Shown piece after piece: positions 16,128-24,438 of a DNA stretch of 64,000 nt (positions are counted from its first letter, which is position 1; every line of letters begins with the position of its first letter). The notes below the pieces were generated by a model. That model worked only from the letters and a program-made list of their open reading frames with translations. It had not been told where the DNA came from and made no database searches. Position numbers and translations under genes: made by a program. Location of the stretch: NCBI GenBank assembly GCA_050331335.1, contig JBHJGY010000050.1, positions 20,911 through 84,910 on the forward strand, written 5' to 3'. Source of the stretch: Thermohalobaculum sp050331335 (GTDB lineage: Bacteria; Pseudomonadota; Alphaproteobacteria; Rhodobacterales; Rhodobacteraceae).

Positions 16128-19085
16128 TCAGCGGTCCCAGGGCGCGCGGACCCCGCCTGCGCCGAGGCTTTCGGCAAGAAGCGTCGCCACATGGCGGGCT
16201 TCACGCGCGGCGCCGTGCGCGATCTGGTGGCGGCAGGACGTTCCGTCGGCCAGGATCACCGTTTCGGCATCCGCCGTGCGGATCCGGGGCAGGAGCGAGA
16301 GCTCGGCCATAGCGCGCGAGGTCGCGGCGGTTTCGGCCTGGTATTGGAAGGCCCCCGCACCGCCGCAGCAGGATGACGGGATGAGCTCGACCTTAAGATC
16401 CGGGATCTGGGCCAGCAGCCGCTGCACGGGGCCCATTTGGTTGAAGGCCTTCTGATGGCAGTGTCCGTGAAGCAAGGCGCGACGGGCCTTGACCGGGCCG
16501 AGCGGCAGATCGCGGCCCTGGGCGGGTAAACCCGCGAGATACTCCTCGAAGAGCATGATTTGTTGGCCGAACGCCTCCGGCCAGTCGTCGAGGAGCTGGG
16601 GCGCCTCGTCTCGGAACGTCAGCACGCAGGACGGCTCCAGGCCGACGACCACCCCGCCGGCGGCAAGATGTGCGCGCAGCGCTTGGGCGGTGCGGGCGAT
16701 CTCGCGTCGGGCTTGGGGCGCGAGCCCGGCGGCCAGGAAGGTTCGCCCGCAGCAAAGCGGCCGCCTGCCGCGCCCGGGCGGCGTCGCGTGGCCCACCCTG
16801 AGCCCCAGGCGACGCAGCACCGCTTCCGCCGCGCGCAGGTTCCAAGGCTCGAAATAGCGGTTGAAGCTGTCGGCGAAGAGAAGGACGTCCACCGGCTCCG
16901 AGCCCGCCTCCGAGGTCGGGCGCCAGGCGTCCCAGGGCCAGCGGGGCAGGGGCCGGTCGGCCGCGAGCCCTAAAAGCCGTTCCATGGCCCCGGGCGCGCC
17001 CGGCATCCAGTGTTGCGCGTTCATCAAGGGCGGCAGAAAGCGCGCATAGGGCGCGTAGCGCGGCAACCAGGCGACCAAGCGCTCGCGCAGGCCGATGCCA
17101 TGGGCCTTGGCCTGGGCCGCTTGCACCTCGATCTTCATCTTGGCCATGTCGACGCCCGTGGGGCATTCGCGCCGGCACGCCTTGCAGGAGACGCAGAGCT
17201 TCATCGTGTCGGCCATCTGGGGCGAGGTCAGCGCGTCCTCCCCGAGCTGGCCCGACATCGCCAGCCGCAGCGAATTTGCCCGGCCGCGGACAAGATCGCG
17301 CTCGTCGCGGGTGACTCTGTAGGACGGGCACATGACGCCGTCGCCGATTTTCCGACAAGCGCCGTTGTTGTTGCACATCTCCACGGCGCCCTGCAGCCCG
17401 CGCCCCGCCCCCTCGAAGCCGGGCCAATCGAAGACGGTGTCGATGTCGTCCCAGCGGTAGTCGGGCCGGTATCGCAACAGGCTGCGGTCGTCCATCCTCG
17501 GCGGGTCGACGACGCGGCCCGGATTGAGCAGGCCGTCGGGGTCCATCCGTGCCTTGACCCGGCGCCAAAGGCCGACGAGCCGCGGCCCGAACATCTCCTC
17601 GTGGAACTCCGAGCGCACGATCCCGTCGCCATGCTCGCCGGAATGCGTGCCCTTGTAGGCGCGCACCATCTCGAAGGTCTCCTCGGCGATCGCGCGCAGG
17701 GCCCGGACCCCGGCCTCTTGCTTGAGGTTGAGCACCGGGCGGACGTGAAGGGTGCCCACCGAGGCATGGGCATAGAAGGTGCCGGAGACCCCGTGGCGGT
17801 CGAAGATCCCTTGCAGCCGGTCCGTGTAGGCGGCGAGATCCGGCAATGCCACGCAGCAATCTTCGATGAAGGAGACGGGTTTGCCCTCGGACTTCATCGA
17901 CATCATGATGTTGAGGCCTTGCTTGCGGACCTCGATGATCTCTTTTTGAAAGGCTGGATCCACCGCCTCGACAACGCCGCCGACACCCTTGCGGCCGCCG
18001 TCCCAAGCGAAGCCGAGCTCAGCCATCAGATCCCCGAGCCCCGAGAGCCGATGGAGGTTCTCTGCCTCGTCCGCTTCGGCGAATTCGACGATGAGGAGCG
18101 CGTCCGGGGTGCCCCGGGTGAAGCGATCGACGGCGCTGCGAAAGAGCGGGATCTCCCTGGCAAGCTCCAGGATCGTCCGGTCGAAGAGTTCAACTGCGGT
18201 CGGACCGAGCGTCACGATATGCTGCACGGCGTCCATCGCAGCGTAGAAGGAGGGGAAGTGACAGACACCCAGAACCTTCTCCGTGGGCAGCTTGGAGAGC
18301 TTGAGGGTGATGCGCTCGGAGAAGGCGAGGGTTCCCTCGGAGCCCACGAGCAGCGTCGCCAGATTGGGGCGGGCGGCCAAAAGGGCGTCGGTGTTGTAGC
18401 CGCCGACATTGCGCGGGACAGTCGGCCAGCGGGCGCGGATCTCGTCGCTCTCTGCGCGGGCGAGCGCCAGCAGATCGCGAAACAGCGCATCGGCGGGGGT
18501 GTTGCCGAGGGTGTCCGGGTCGGTTTCGGCAAAGCGTGCGCGGCTGCCATCGGCGAGGAGTGCGTCGATCGCCAGCACGTTGTCGCGGCTCATGCCATAT
18601 CGGATCGACCGCGCGCCGCACGAGTTGTTGGCCGTCATGCCTCCGAGCGTGGCGCGCGAGGAGGTGGAGACGTCGACCGGGTACCACAGCCCGTACGGCT
18701 TCAACGCAGCATTGAGCTGATCGAGCACCACGCCGGGCTCGACGGTGGCGGTTTGCGCCTCGGGGTCGATCTCTAGGATGCGGTTCATCCGTTTGGAAAG
18801 GTCCAGGACCACGGCGTCATTCACCGTCTGTCCGCATTGCGATGTGCCGCCGCCGCGGGGCAGGAGCGGCACGCGTTCGTCGCGGGCGATCTCGAGGGCG
18901 GCCGCCACATCGTCGCCGCTCTGAGGCACAACAACCGCGCGGGGGGCGATTTGGTAAATGGATGCGTCCGTTGCATAGCGCCCGAGATCGAAGGGCGAGG
19001 CGAGGACCGGGCCGCGGACCGCGCGGGCGAGCCGCTTGGTCAGCTGATCGTCCCGCCTGTCTCGAATAGCCATGTTTGCCGACAT
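16128..19085 (-). CDS. FAD- and [4Fe-4S]-dependent 2-hydroxyacid dehydrogenase (YdiJ/GlcD-GlcF fusion type)
   Basis: A 985-residue oxidoreductase. The N-terminal half (about 40-220) is a PCMH-type FAD domain with VPLLPRGGGTSQCGQTV and LGGMTANNSCGARS. The FAD-oxidase C-terminal substrate domain (about 260-520) includes HAHASVG-like YAHASVGTLHVRP and GTHSGEHGDGIVRSEF. A ferredoxin-like Cys motif CVSCKACRRECPTG lies near 630, and two CCG domains end with HGHCHQKA and SSCCGGAGAF (about 872 and 900). This matches E. coli YdiJ-type D-2-hydroxyglutarate dehydrogenases and fused D-lactate/glycolate dehydrogenases. The ATG at 19085 is preferred, with 19073 possible. It leads the minus-strand catabolic arm and is divergent from the aminotransferase. 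Confidence 0.9.
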   Translation of the reverse strand: MSANMAIRDRRDDQLTKRLARAVRGPVLASPFDLGRYATDASIYQIAPRAVVVPQSGDDVAAALEIARDERVPLLPRGGGTSQCGQTVNDAVVLDLSKRMNRILEIDPEAQTATVEPGVVLDQLNAALKPYGLWYPVDVSTSSRATLGGMTANNSCGARSIRYGMSRDNVLAIDALLADGSRARFAETDPDTLGNTPADALFRDLLALARAESDEIRARWPTVPRNVGGYNTDALLAARPNLATLLVGSEGTLAFSERITLKLSKLPTEKVLGVCHFPSFYAAMDAVQHIVTLGPTAVELFDRTILELAREIPLFRSAVDRFTRGTPDALLIVEFAEADEAENLHRLSGLGDLMAELGFAWDGGRKGVGGVVEAVDPAFQKEIIEVRKQGLNIMMSMKSEGKPVSFIEDCCVALPDLAAYTDRLQGIFDRHGVSGTFYAHASVGTLHVRPVLNLKQEAGVRALRAIAEETFEMVRAYKGTHSGEHGDGIVRSEFHEEMFGPRLVGLWRRVKARMDPDGLLNPGRVVDPPRMDDRSLLRYRPDYRWDDIDTVFDWPGFEGAGRGLQGAVEMCNNNGACRKIGDGVMCPSYRVTRDERDLVRGRANSLRLAMSGQLGEDALTSPQMADTMKLCVSCKACRRECPTGVDMAKMKIEVQAAQAKAHGIGLRERLVAWLPRYAPYARFLPPLMNAQHWMPGAPGAMERLLGLAADRPLPRWPWDAWRPTSEAGSEPVDVLLFADSFNRYFEPWNLRAAEAVLRRLGLRVGHATPPGRGRRPLCCGRTFLAAGLAPQARREIARTAQALRAHLAAGGVVVGLEPSCVLTFRDEAPQLLDDWPEAFGQQIMLFEEYLAGLPAQGRDLPLGPVKARRALLHGHCHQKAFNQMGPVQRLLAQIPDLKVELIPSSCCGGAGAFQYQAETAATSRAMAELSLLPRIRTADAETVILADGTSCRHQIAHGAAREARHVATLLAESLGAGGVRAPWDR

Positions 19086-19109
19086 TGACACGCGTCTCCC
19101 GCTCGTATT

Positions 19110-19126
19110 CTGTATACGAAATACAG
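19110..19126. promoter_or_regulatory. Candidate GntR/FCD operator between the two catabolic arms
   Basis: A perfect 6-bp inverted repeat CTGTAT-ACGAA-ATACAG, with an internal GTATAC palindrome, lies in the 110-bp divergent promoter region between the FAD/Fe-S dehydrogenase (minus) and the aminotransferase (plus). Short T-G-T-A-T/A-T-A-C-A dyads of this type are usual for FadR/FCD-group GntR regulators, and one is encoded at 15427-16116. Binding is inferred, not shown. Confidence 0.6.
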
Positions 19127-19195
19127 CATGGGCGGCATCGGGACACAAGACCCGGGGCGGCCGGGCAAGCATTGAAAACAGGCGGGAGGCGAGGG

Positions 19196-20389
19196 ATGGC
19201 CGAGAAGCGCTACAAGGCGGGGCGGCACATGCTGCAAATCCCCGGGCCGAGCAACACGCCGGACCGGATCTTGCGGGCCATGGACAACGCTGTGATGGAC
19301 CATCGCGGCCCCGATTTCGCCGATCTCGGCCACCGCGCGCTCGAGGGCATGCAATCGATTTTCCGCACCGAGCACCCCGTGGTCATCTTTCCTGCCTCGG
19401 GCACCGGTGCGTGGGAGGCGGCGCTCGTCAACACGCTTTCCGCCGGCGACAAGGTGCTGATGTACGAAACCGGCCATTTCGCCGCGCTTTGGGCAAAGCT
19501 CGCGCGGCGCATCGGTCTGGAGCCAGAGGTTATCGAGGGCGACTGGCGATCGGGCGCCGATGCCGAGGCCATCGGGGCGCGTCTCGCGCAGGACACGGGT
19601 CACGAGATCAAGGCGGTCTGCGTCGTGCACAACGAGACCTCTACGGGCTCTGTCTCGCCGATCGAGGACGTGCGACAGGCGATCGACGCGACGGGTCATC
19701 CGGCGCTGTTCATGGTCGACACGATCTCGGGGCTCGCCTCGATCCCCTATGAGCACGACGGCTGGGGTGTGGATGTGACCGTCTCGGGCAGTCAAAAGGG
19801 GCTGATGCTGCCGCCAGGGCTGTCTTTCAACGCGCTCTCGCCCAAGGCAATCGCCGCAAGTGAAGCTTCCACTCTGCCGAAGTCTTACTGGGCATGGGAT
19901 GAGATGCTGGGGCCCAACGCCAAGGGTTACTTCCCTTACACGCCGGCGACCAACATGCTGTACGGCCTCGTCGAGGCGATCGACATGCTCCACGAGGAAG
20001 GGCTGGAGAATGTGTTCGCGCGCCATGCCCGCCACGCCGCGGCCACCCGCGCTGCGGTTCGTGCTTGGGGGCTCGAGGTTCTCTGTGCGCGGCAGGGCCA
20101 CGAATCGGGCGTGTTGACGGCCGTCCTGCTGCCAGAGGGCCAGTCGGCGGACGGCTTCCGCGCCGTGACGCTCGAGCACTTCGATCTTTCGTTGGGCAAC
20201 GGGCTGTCGAAAGTCGCCGACAAGGTCTTCCGCATCGGCCATCTCGGCGACTTCAACGATCTGATGCTGATGGCAACCCTCTCAGGCGTCGAGATGGGTC
20301 TCGCCAAAGCCGGGGTCCCGCACAGCCAGGGCGGGGTGATGGCCGCCATGGAGCACCTGAATTCCACGCCTGCGCCGCACGCTGCGTGA
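19196..20389 (+). CDS. sgaA: Serine-glyoxylate aminotransferase-like class V aminotransferase
   Basis: PLP enzyme of 397 residues in the alanine/serine-glyoxylate aminotransferase family. Family features are LQIPGPSNTPDRILRAM near the N-terminus, FPASGTGAWEAAL, VHNETSTGS, the Asp in FMVDTISGLAS, and PLP lysine Lys201 in VSGSQKGLMLPPGLSF. It normally converts glyoxylate plus an amino acid to glycine plus a 2-oxoacid; paralogues in this family also use aspartate. The ATG at 19196 follows GGAGG-like purines; the upstream in-frame extension has no family similarity. It heads the plus-strand arm, followed by TRAP transporter genes. Confidence 0.93.
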   Translation: MAEKRYKAGRHMLQIPGPSNTPDRILRAMDNAVMDHRGPDFADLGHRALEGMQSIFRTEHPVVIFPASGTGAWEAALVNTLSAGDKVLMYETGHFAALWAKLARRIGLEPEVIEGDWRSGADAEAIGARLAQDTGHEIKAVCVVHNETSTGSVSPIEDVRQAIDATGHPALFMVDTISGLASIPYEHDGWGVDVTVSGSQKGLMLPPGLSFNALSPKAIAASEASTLPKSYWAWDEMLGPNAKGYFPYTPATNMLYGLVEAIDMLHEEGLENVFARHARHAAATRAAVRAWGLEVLCARQGHESGVLTAVLLPEGQSADGFRAVTLEHFDLSLGNGLSKVADKVFRIGHLGDFNDLMLMATLSGVEMGLAKAGVPHSQGGVMAAMEHLNSTPAPHAA

Positions 20390-20540
20390 GCCTGCCGGTT
20401 TGTGGCGAAATGCCGCGCTTTGCGCTCGCAATCGGACGGAAAGGACGCTAAACGCAAGGCGGGTCGCAAGAAACCCGCGCAGACGCATAAAAATGCGGGC
20501 CGCGGGCGCGGCCGCCAGAACGACAACAAGGGAGAAGACC

Positions 20541-21518
20541 ATGATCCGAACCACCGCTCTCGCCGCCATTGCCGCCATCGTGGCGGGCACCGCCGCGACC
20601 GCTGCCGACCTCACCCTGCGCTTCGGCCATGTCGGCCAACCGGGCTCGCTTTTCGAGGCCTCTGCCGATGCGTTCGCCCAGTGTGCGAATGACGAACTGG
20701 CCGGTTCAGCCGAGGTCCAGACCTTTGGCGCCTCCCAACTCGGCAAGGACCGTGAGCTGCTGCAGAAGCTCAAGCTCGGTCAGGTCCACTTCGCGCTGCC
20801 CTCTTCGGTGATGTCTTCGGTCGACGACACCTTCGGCATCTTCGAGATGCCCTACATCATCAAAGACCGTGAGCACATGAAGCGGGTGATCGATGCGCTC
20901 GGCGATACGTTCCAAGAGGCGGCGCAGCGCAACGGCTACCGTATCATCGGCTATTTCGAGAACGGCTTCCGGAACATCACCAACAACACCCGTCCGATCA
21001 CCAAGCCGGAGGATCTCGCCGGCATCAAGCTGCGCACCCCGCGCGGCGCTTGGCGGGTCAAGATGTTTGAGCTCTACGGCGCGAACCCCACGCCGATGGC
21101 CTTCTCCGAAGTGTTCACCGCGCTCAAAACCGGCGTGATCGACGGCCAGGAGAACCCCTACGCCCAAATCGCCTCGGCACGCTTCCAGGAAGTGCAGGAA
21201 TACCTGTCGATCACGGGCCACGTATATACGCCGGCTTATGTCCTGGTGTCCGAACGCCACTTCTCGGCGCTGCCCGAGGAGGTGCAGGTGGCACTCGAGA
21301 CCTGTGGCAGCCAGACCCAGGACTTCGTTTACGAAACCGCCGCCCAGCTCGAGATCGATCTCCTTAAAGTGATCGAAGAGGCCGGCGTGCAGATCAACGA
21401 GGCCGACAAGGAGGCCTTCATTGCGGCCTCCCAGCCGATCTATGCGGAGTTCGCCGCCGAAGTCGACGGCGCCCAGGAGATGATCGACACTGTGATGTCG
21501 CTCGCCTCGGGCTCCTGA
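20541..21518 (+). CDS. dctP: TRAP transporter substrate-binding protein DctP
   Basis: Periplasmic solute-binding protein of 325 residues. The signal peptide MIRTTALAAIAAIVAGTAATAA is followed by LTLRFGHVGQPGSL. The family core LRTPRGAWRVKMFELYGANPTPMAFSEVF contains the conserved arginine that clamps the ligand carboxylate, followed by KTGVIDGQENPYAQI. GGAGA precedes the ATG. It sits 151 nt after the aminotransferase and 63 nt before dctQ, with a stem-loop in that gap. The ligand is probably an organic acid of the cluster. Confidence 0.95.
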   Translation: MIRTTALAAIAAIVAGTAATAADLTLRFGHVGQPGSLFEASADAFAQCANDELAGSAEVQTFGASQLGKDRELLQKLKLGQVHFALPSSVMSSVDDTFGIFEMPYIIKDREHMKRVIDALGDTFQEAAQRNGYRIIGYFENGFRNITNNTRPITKPEDLAGIKLRTPRGAWRVKMFELYGANPTPMAFSEVFTALKTGVIDGQENPYAQIASARFQEVQEYLSITGHVYTPAYVLVSERHFSALPEEVQVALETCGSQTQDFVYETAAQLEIDLLKVIEEAGVQINEADKEAFIAASQPIYAEFAAEVDGAQEMIDTVMSLASGS

Positions 21519-21533
21519 TCCAACGCTGATCCC

Positions 21534-21563
21534 CGCTCCCTCGGGCGCTGTCCCGGGGGCGCG
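21534..21563 (+). promoter_or_regulatory. Stem-loop between dctP and dctQ
   Basis: A long GC-rich hairpin begins 15 nt after the dctP stop: inner stem CGGG/CCCG, a T-G wobble, three C-G pairs, one mismatch and three outer pairs, around a 6-nt loop. There is no U-run. As in malE/malF-type operons, such a structure could protect the binding-protein mRNA and reduce permease expression. It is one of three such hairpins at binding-protein/permease junctions here. Confidence 0.6.
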
Positions 21564-21581
21564 CCGGCTTAGGTTTCCGCC

Positions 21582-22157
21582 ATGCTCAAGCTCGCCCATC
21601 GCGGCCTCGAGGCGCTCCTCGAATGGGTCGTGATCTTGCTGATGGTCACGCTCACCGTCATCGTGATGGTGGCGGTCCTATTTCGCTTCGCCGGCGACAG
21701 CCTCACCTGGTACGATGAGGTGGCGGCGATCCTGTTGTCGTGGATCACCTATTACGGGTCGGCGCTGGCGGCGCTGAAACGGCGGCATATCGGCTTCGAC
21801 ACCGTTCTTCTCGGCATCCCGATGCCCTACCGGATGGGGGCGCTGATCCTCGCGGAGATCGCGGTCATCTGGTTCTTCTACATTCTGTGCGTCACCGGCA
21901 TGGAGGTTCTGGCGGTGCTCGAGGGCATGAGCCTCGACAGCCTCACCTGGGTACCTGTGCAGTTCACCCAATCGGTGATCCCTATTGGCGCCGCGCTCTT
22001 TATCCTCTGCGAACTGGTGTCGTTGCCTGAGTATTGGCGTCAGACCGCCGCGGGGGTCTCGCTCGAGCATGCCGAGATCGAGGAAGAGGTCGAGCACGAA
22101 CTCGAGGCTGCGCGCACCCACCGCCCCGACGCTTTCGACCGGAGCCCGCGCCCATGA
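21582..22157 (+). CDS. dctQ: TRAP transporter small permease DctQ
   Basis: Small membrane subunit (191 residues) with four predicted helices (about 14-36, 48-66, 88-110, 130-150). It has the DctQ signature FRFAGDSLTWYDEVAAILLSWITYYGSALA followed by LKRRHIGFD. The acidic C-terminal tail (EIEEEVEHELEA) is extended. Its stop overlaps the dctM start by 4 nt (ATGA), indicating translational coupling. Confidence 0.93.
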   Translation: MLKLAHRGLEALLEWVVILLMVTLTVIVMVAVLFRFAGDSLTWYDEVAAILLSWITYYGSALAALKRRHIGFDTVLLGIPMPYRMGALILAEIAVIWFFYILCVTGMEVLAVLEGMSLDSLTWVPVQFTQSVIPIGAALFILCELVSLPEYWRQTAAGVSLEHAEIEEEVEHELEAARTHRPDAFDRSPRP

Positions 22158-23653
22158 AAGTCGTGCTCGTCATCCTCGGGGCGATAGCCTGCCTCACCGC
22201 CGGCTACCTAACTGCCGTCGCCCTCGACCCTTCGCTCTATTCCGAGGCCGCGCTGATCCCGGTGATCTTTGCCACGCTGGTGGTGCTGATCTGCCTCAAC
22301 ATCCCGATCGCCGTGGCGCTCGCCATCTCGGCGATCCTCGGCCTGGTGCTGACCGAGGGGACCTCGAGCATCGTCACCGTCGCCCTCGACATGTATGACG
22401 GGTCGACGAAGTTCTCGCTGATCGCCATTCCGATGTTCGTCCTTGCCGGCGCGATCATGAACGCAGGCGGTGTCACCGATCGGCTGATCAATTTCGTCGC
22501 CGCGCTGATCGGGTTCGTTCGCGGCGGGCTTGCGATGGTGAATATCGGCGTTTCCTTGTTTTTCGCCGAGATTTCCGGCAGCGCCGTGGCCGATGTCGCC
22601 GCGATGGGCTCGATCCTGATCCCGCAGATGAAGAAGCGCGGCTACAAGGCGCCCTTCGCAGCGGCGGTCACGTCGTCCTCGGCATCGCTGGCGATCATCA
22701 TCCCGCCGTCGATCCCGATGATCCTCTATGCCACCTCGGCTCAGGACACGTCGGTAGAGGAGCTTTTCGTGGCCGGCATCGTCCCGGGGGTTCTCGGGGC
22801 GGCTGGGCTGATGTTCGTCGCTTGGCTCTTCGCGCGCAAATACAATCTCCCAACCGAGGAGGCCTTCAACCTCCGTCGCCTGCGCGAGACCTTCCTCGAG
22901 GCGCTGCCGGCCTTCTCGCTGCCGGTCATCATTCTTGGTGGCATCTTCGGCGGCTTCGTCACGGCGACCGAGGCGGCGGGCCTGGCGGTGCTGGCGGCAC
23001 TGCTCGTCAGCGGCTGGCATTCGGCGGAGGACGATGTGAAGGCCCGGCTTGCCGCGGCCCGGGCGGACGGCGCCTCCCTCGGGCGCCGCGTCGGCGTGGT
23101 GCTTTACGGCGCGCGGCGGATCCTGACCGGCGGCTTTGCCGAGCGCGAGAACCGGCGCCATCTGCGCAAGGCTATGCTCGACGGCGGCATGCAGACGGCG
23201 GTGGTCATGCTTCTCGTCGCCGCCTCTGTTCTGATGGGGGGCTTTCTCACCCGCGCTCAGGTGCCCCAGGACCTCGCCGCCTGGCTTCTCGGCATCACCC
23301 AGAACAAATGGGTGATCCTGCTCATTCTGAACTTCTTCTTCCTGGTGATCGGCTGCTTCCTGCACTCGGCGGCGGCGATCATCTTGGTGGTTCCGATCGT
23401 CATGCCGCTGATCATCGCGGCGGATATCGACCCGGTCCATTTCGGCTTGGTGGTGACGCTGAACCTCGCCATCGGCCAGCAGACACCGCCCGTCGCTTCC
23501 GTGTTGATCACCGCCTGTGCCGTGGCGCGTGCCAATATCTGGGATGTGACGAAGGTAAATATCTACTTCATCGCGGTGCTAATGACGGTGCTTTTGCTGT
23601 GCACCTATGTGCCGTCGGTCCCGCTCTTCCTCGTCGAGTATTTCTACAGGTGA
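22154..23653 (+). CDS. dctM: TRAP transporter large permease DctM
   Basis: Ion-coupled large permease of 499 residues with about twelve hydrophobic segments. Conserved DctM motifs include AIPMFVLAGAIMNAGGVTDR, FFAEISGSAVADVAAMGSILIPQM, SSASLAIIIPPSIPMILY and GQQTPPVASVL. The ATG at 22154, overlapping dctQ, gives a normal DctM N-terminus. A hydrophilic insertion around residues 290-345 (HSAEDDVKARL... to ENRRHLRK) is longer than in short DctM proteins. It works with DctP and DctQ to import an organic anion. Confidence 0.95.
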   Translation: MKVVLVILGAIACLTAGYLTAVALDPSLYSEAALIPVIFATLVVLICLNIPIAVALAISAILGLVLTEGTSSIVTVALDMYDGSTKFSLIAIPMFVLAGAIMNAGGVTDRLINFVAALIGFVRGGLAMVNIGVSLFFAEISGSAVADVAAMGSILIPQMKKRGYKAPFAAAVTSSSASLAIIIPPSIPMILYATSAQDTSVEELFVAGIVPGVLGAAGLMFVAWLFARKYNLPTEEAFNLRRLRETFLEALPAFSLPVIILGGIFGGFVTATEAAGLAVLAALLVSGWHSAEDDVKARLAAARADGASLGRRVGVVLYGARRILTGGFAERENRRHLRKAMLDGGMQTAVVMLLVAASVLMGGFLTRAQVPQDLAAWLLGITQNKWVILLILNFFFLVIGCFLHSAAAIILVVPIVMPLIIAADIDPVHFGLVVTLNLAIGQQTPPVASVLITACAVARANIWDVTKVNIYFIAVLMTVLLLCTYVPSVPLFLVEYFYR

Positions 23654-23658
23654 CCGGT

Positions 23659-24438
23659 ATGGACGCTGAATTGCTGCATGAGACGGCGGACGGGATTGCC
23701 ACCGTCACCCTCAATCGGCCCGAGGCCCGCAACGCGATGACCTTCGCGATGTATGAGGGGCTTGCTTCGGCCTGCCGCTCGGTGCCGACCGACGGTTCGA
23801 TCAAGGCGGTGATCATCCGCGGCGGGGGCGACCGGGCCTTCGCTGCCGGAACCGATATGACCCAGTTCCGCAGCTTCGAGACCGAGGCCGACGCCCTTGG
23901 CTATGAGCGCAAGATGGACGGGGTGCTGACCGATATCGAGCGCTGCCCGGTGCCGACCATCGCCGCCATCGCCGGCGCCTGCACCGGCGGGGGCGCGGCC
24001 ATCGCAGCGGCCTGTGACCTCCGGATCAGCGACGCCCGGCTCAAATTCGGCTTTCCCATCGCGCGCACCCTCGGAAACTGCCTCTCCATCGGCAATCTCG
24101 ATCGGCTGGCGGCGCTGATCGGCCAGGGACGGCTGCGCGAGATCCTTTTCACCGCGCGGCTGATCGAGGCGGAGGAAGCACGCGTTATCGGCCTGGTCGC
24201 CGAGGTGCTGCCGGATGCCGACGCCGTTTTCGCCCGGGCTCGCGCGCTCGCGCAGCAGCTGGCCACCCATGCACCGCTCACGCTGCGCGCCACCAAGGAA
24301 GGGTTGCGGCGGCTGCGTCTCGAGGGCGCCCAGGCCGACGGGTCGGACCTCATTCTCTCCACCTATCTCTCGGCTGATTTCAAGGAGGGTCTCGAGGCCT
24401 TTCTCGCCAAGCGCCAGCCGATCTGGCGGGGCGAATGA
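23659..24438 (+). CDS. Enoyl-CoA hydratase/isomerase-family protein without the canonical catalytic glutamates
   Basis: Crotonase-fold protein of 259 residues. The oxyanion-hole regions FAAGTDMTQF (residues 61-70) and GACTGGGAAIAAACDLRISDARLKFGFP (about 106-133, glycine-rich) are present. The two glutamates that do acid-base chemistry in standard enoyl-CoA hydratase (GGGCE and PE positions) are Ala114 and Ile134. The protein is therefore probably an isomerase, decarboxylase, hydrolase or lyase of the superfamily rather than a hydratase. It is 5 nt downstream of dctM and overlaps the CoA-transferase by 4 nt, so all are cotranscribed. Confidence 0.9.
   Translation: MDAELLHETADGIATVTLNRPEARNAMTFAMYEGLASACRSVPTDGSIKAVIIRGGGDRAFAAGTDMTQFRSFETEADALGYERKMDGVLTDIERCPVPTIAAIAGACTGGGAAIAAACDLRISDARLKFGFPIARTLGNCLSIGNLDRLAALIGQGRLREILFTARLIEAEEARVIGLVAEVLPDADAVFARARALAQQLATHAPLTLRATKEGLRRLRLEGAQADGSDLILSTYLSADFKEGLEAFLAKRQPIWRGE

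Noticed and set aside
16393..18776. Long frames inside the FAD/Fe-S dehydrogenase (minus 16393-18006, plus 17010-18776)
   Set aside because: Alternate-frame shadows of a 985-residue gene with clear FAD and Fe-S motifs.
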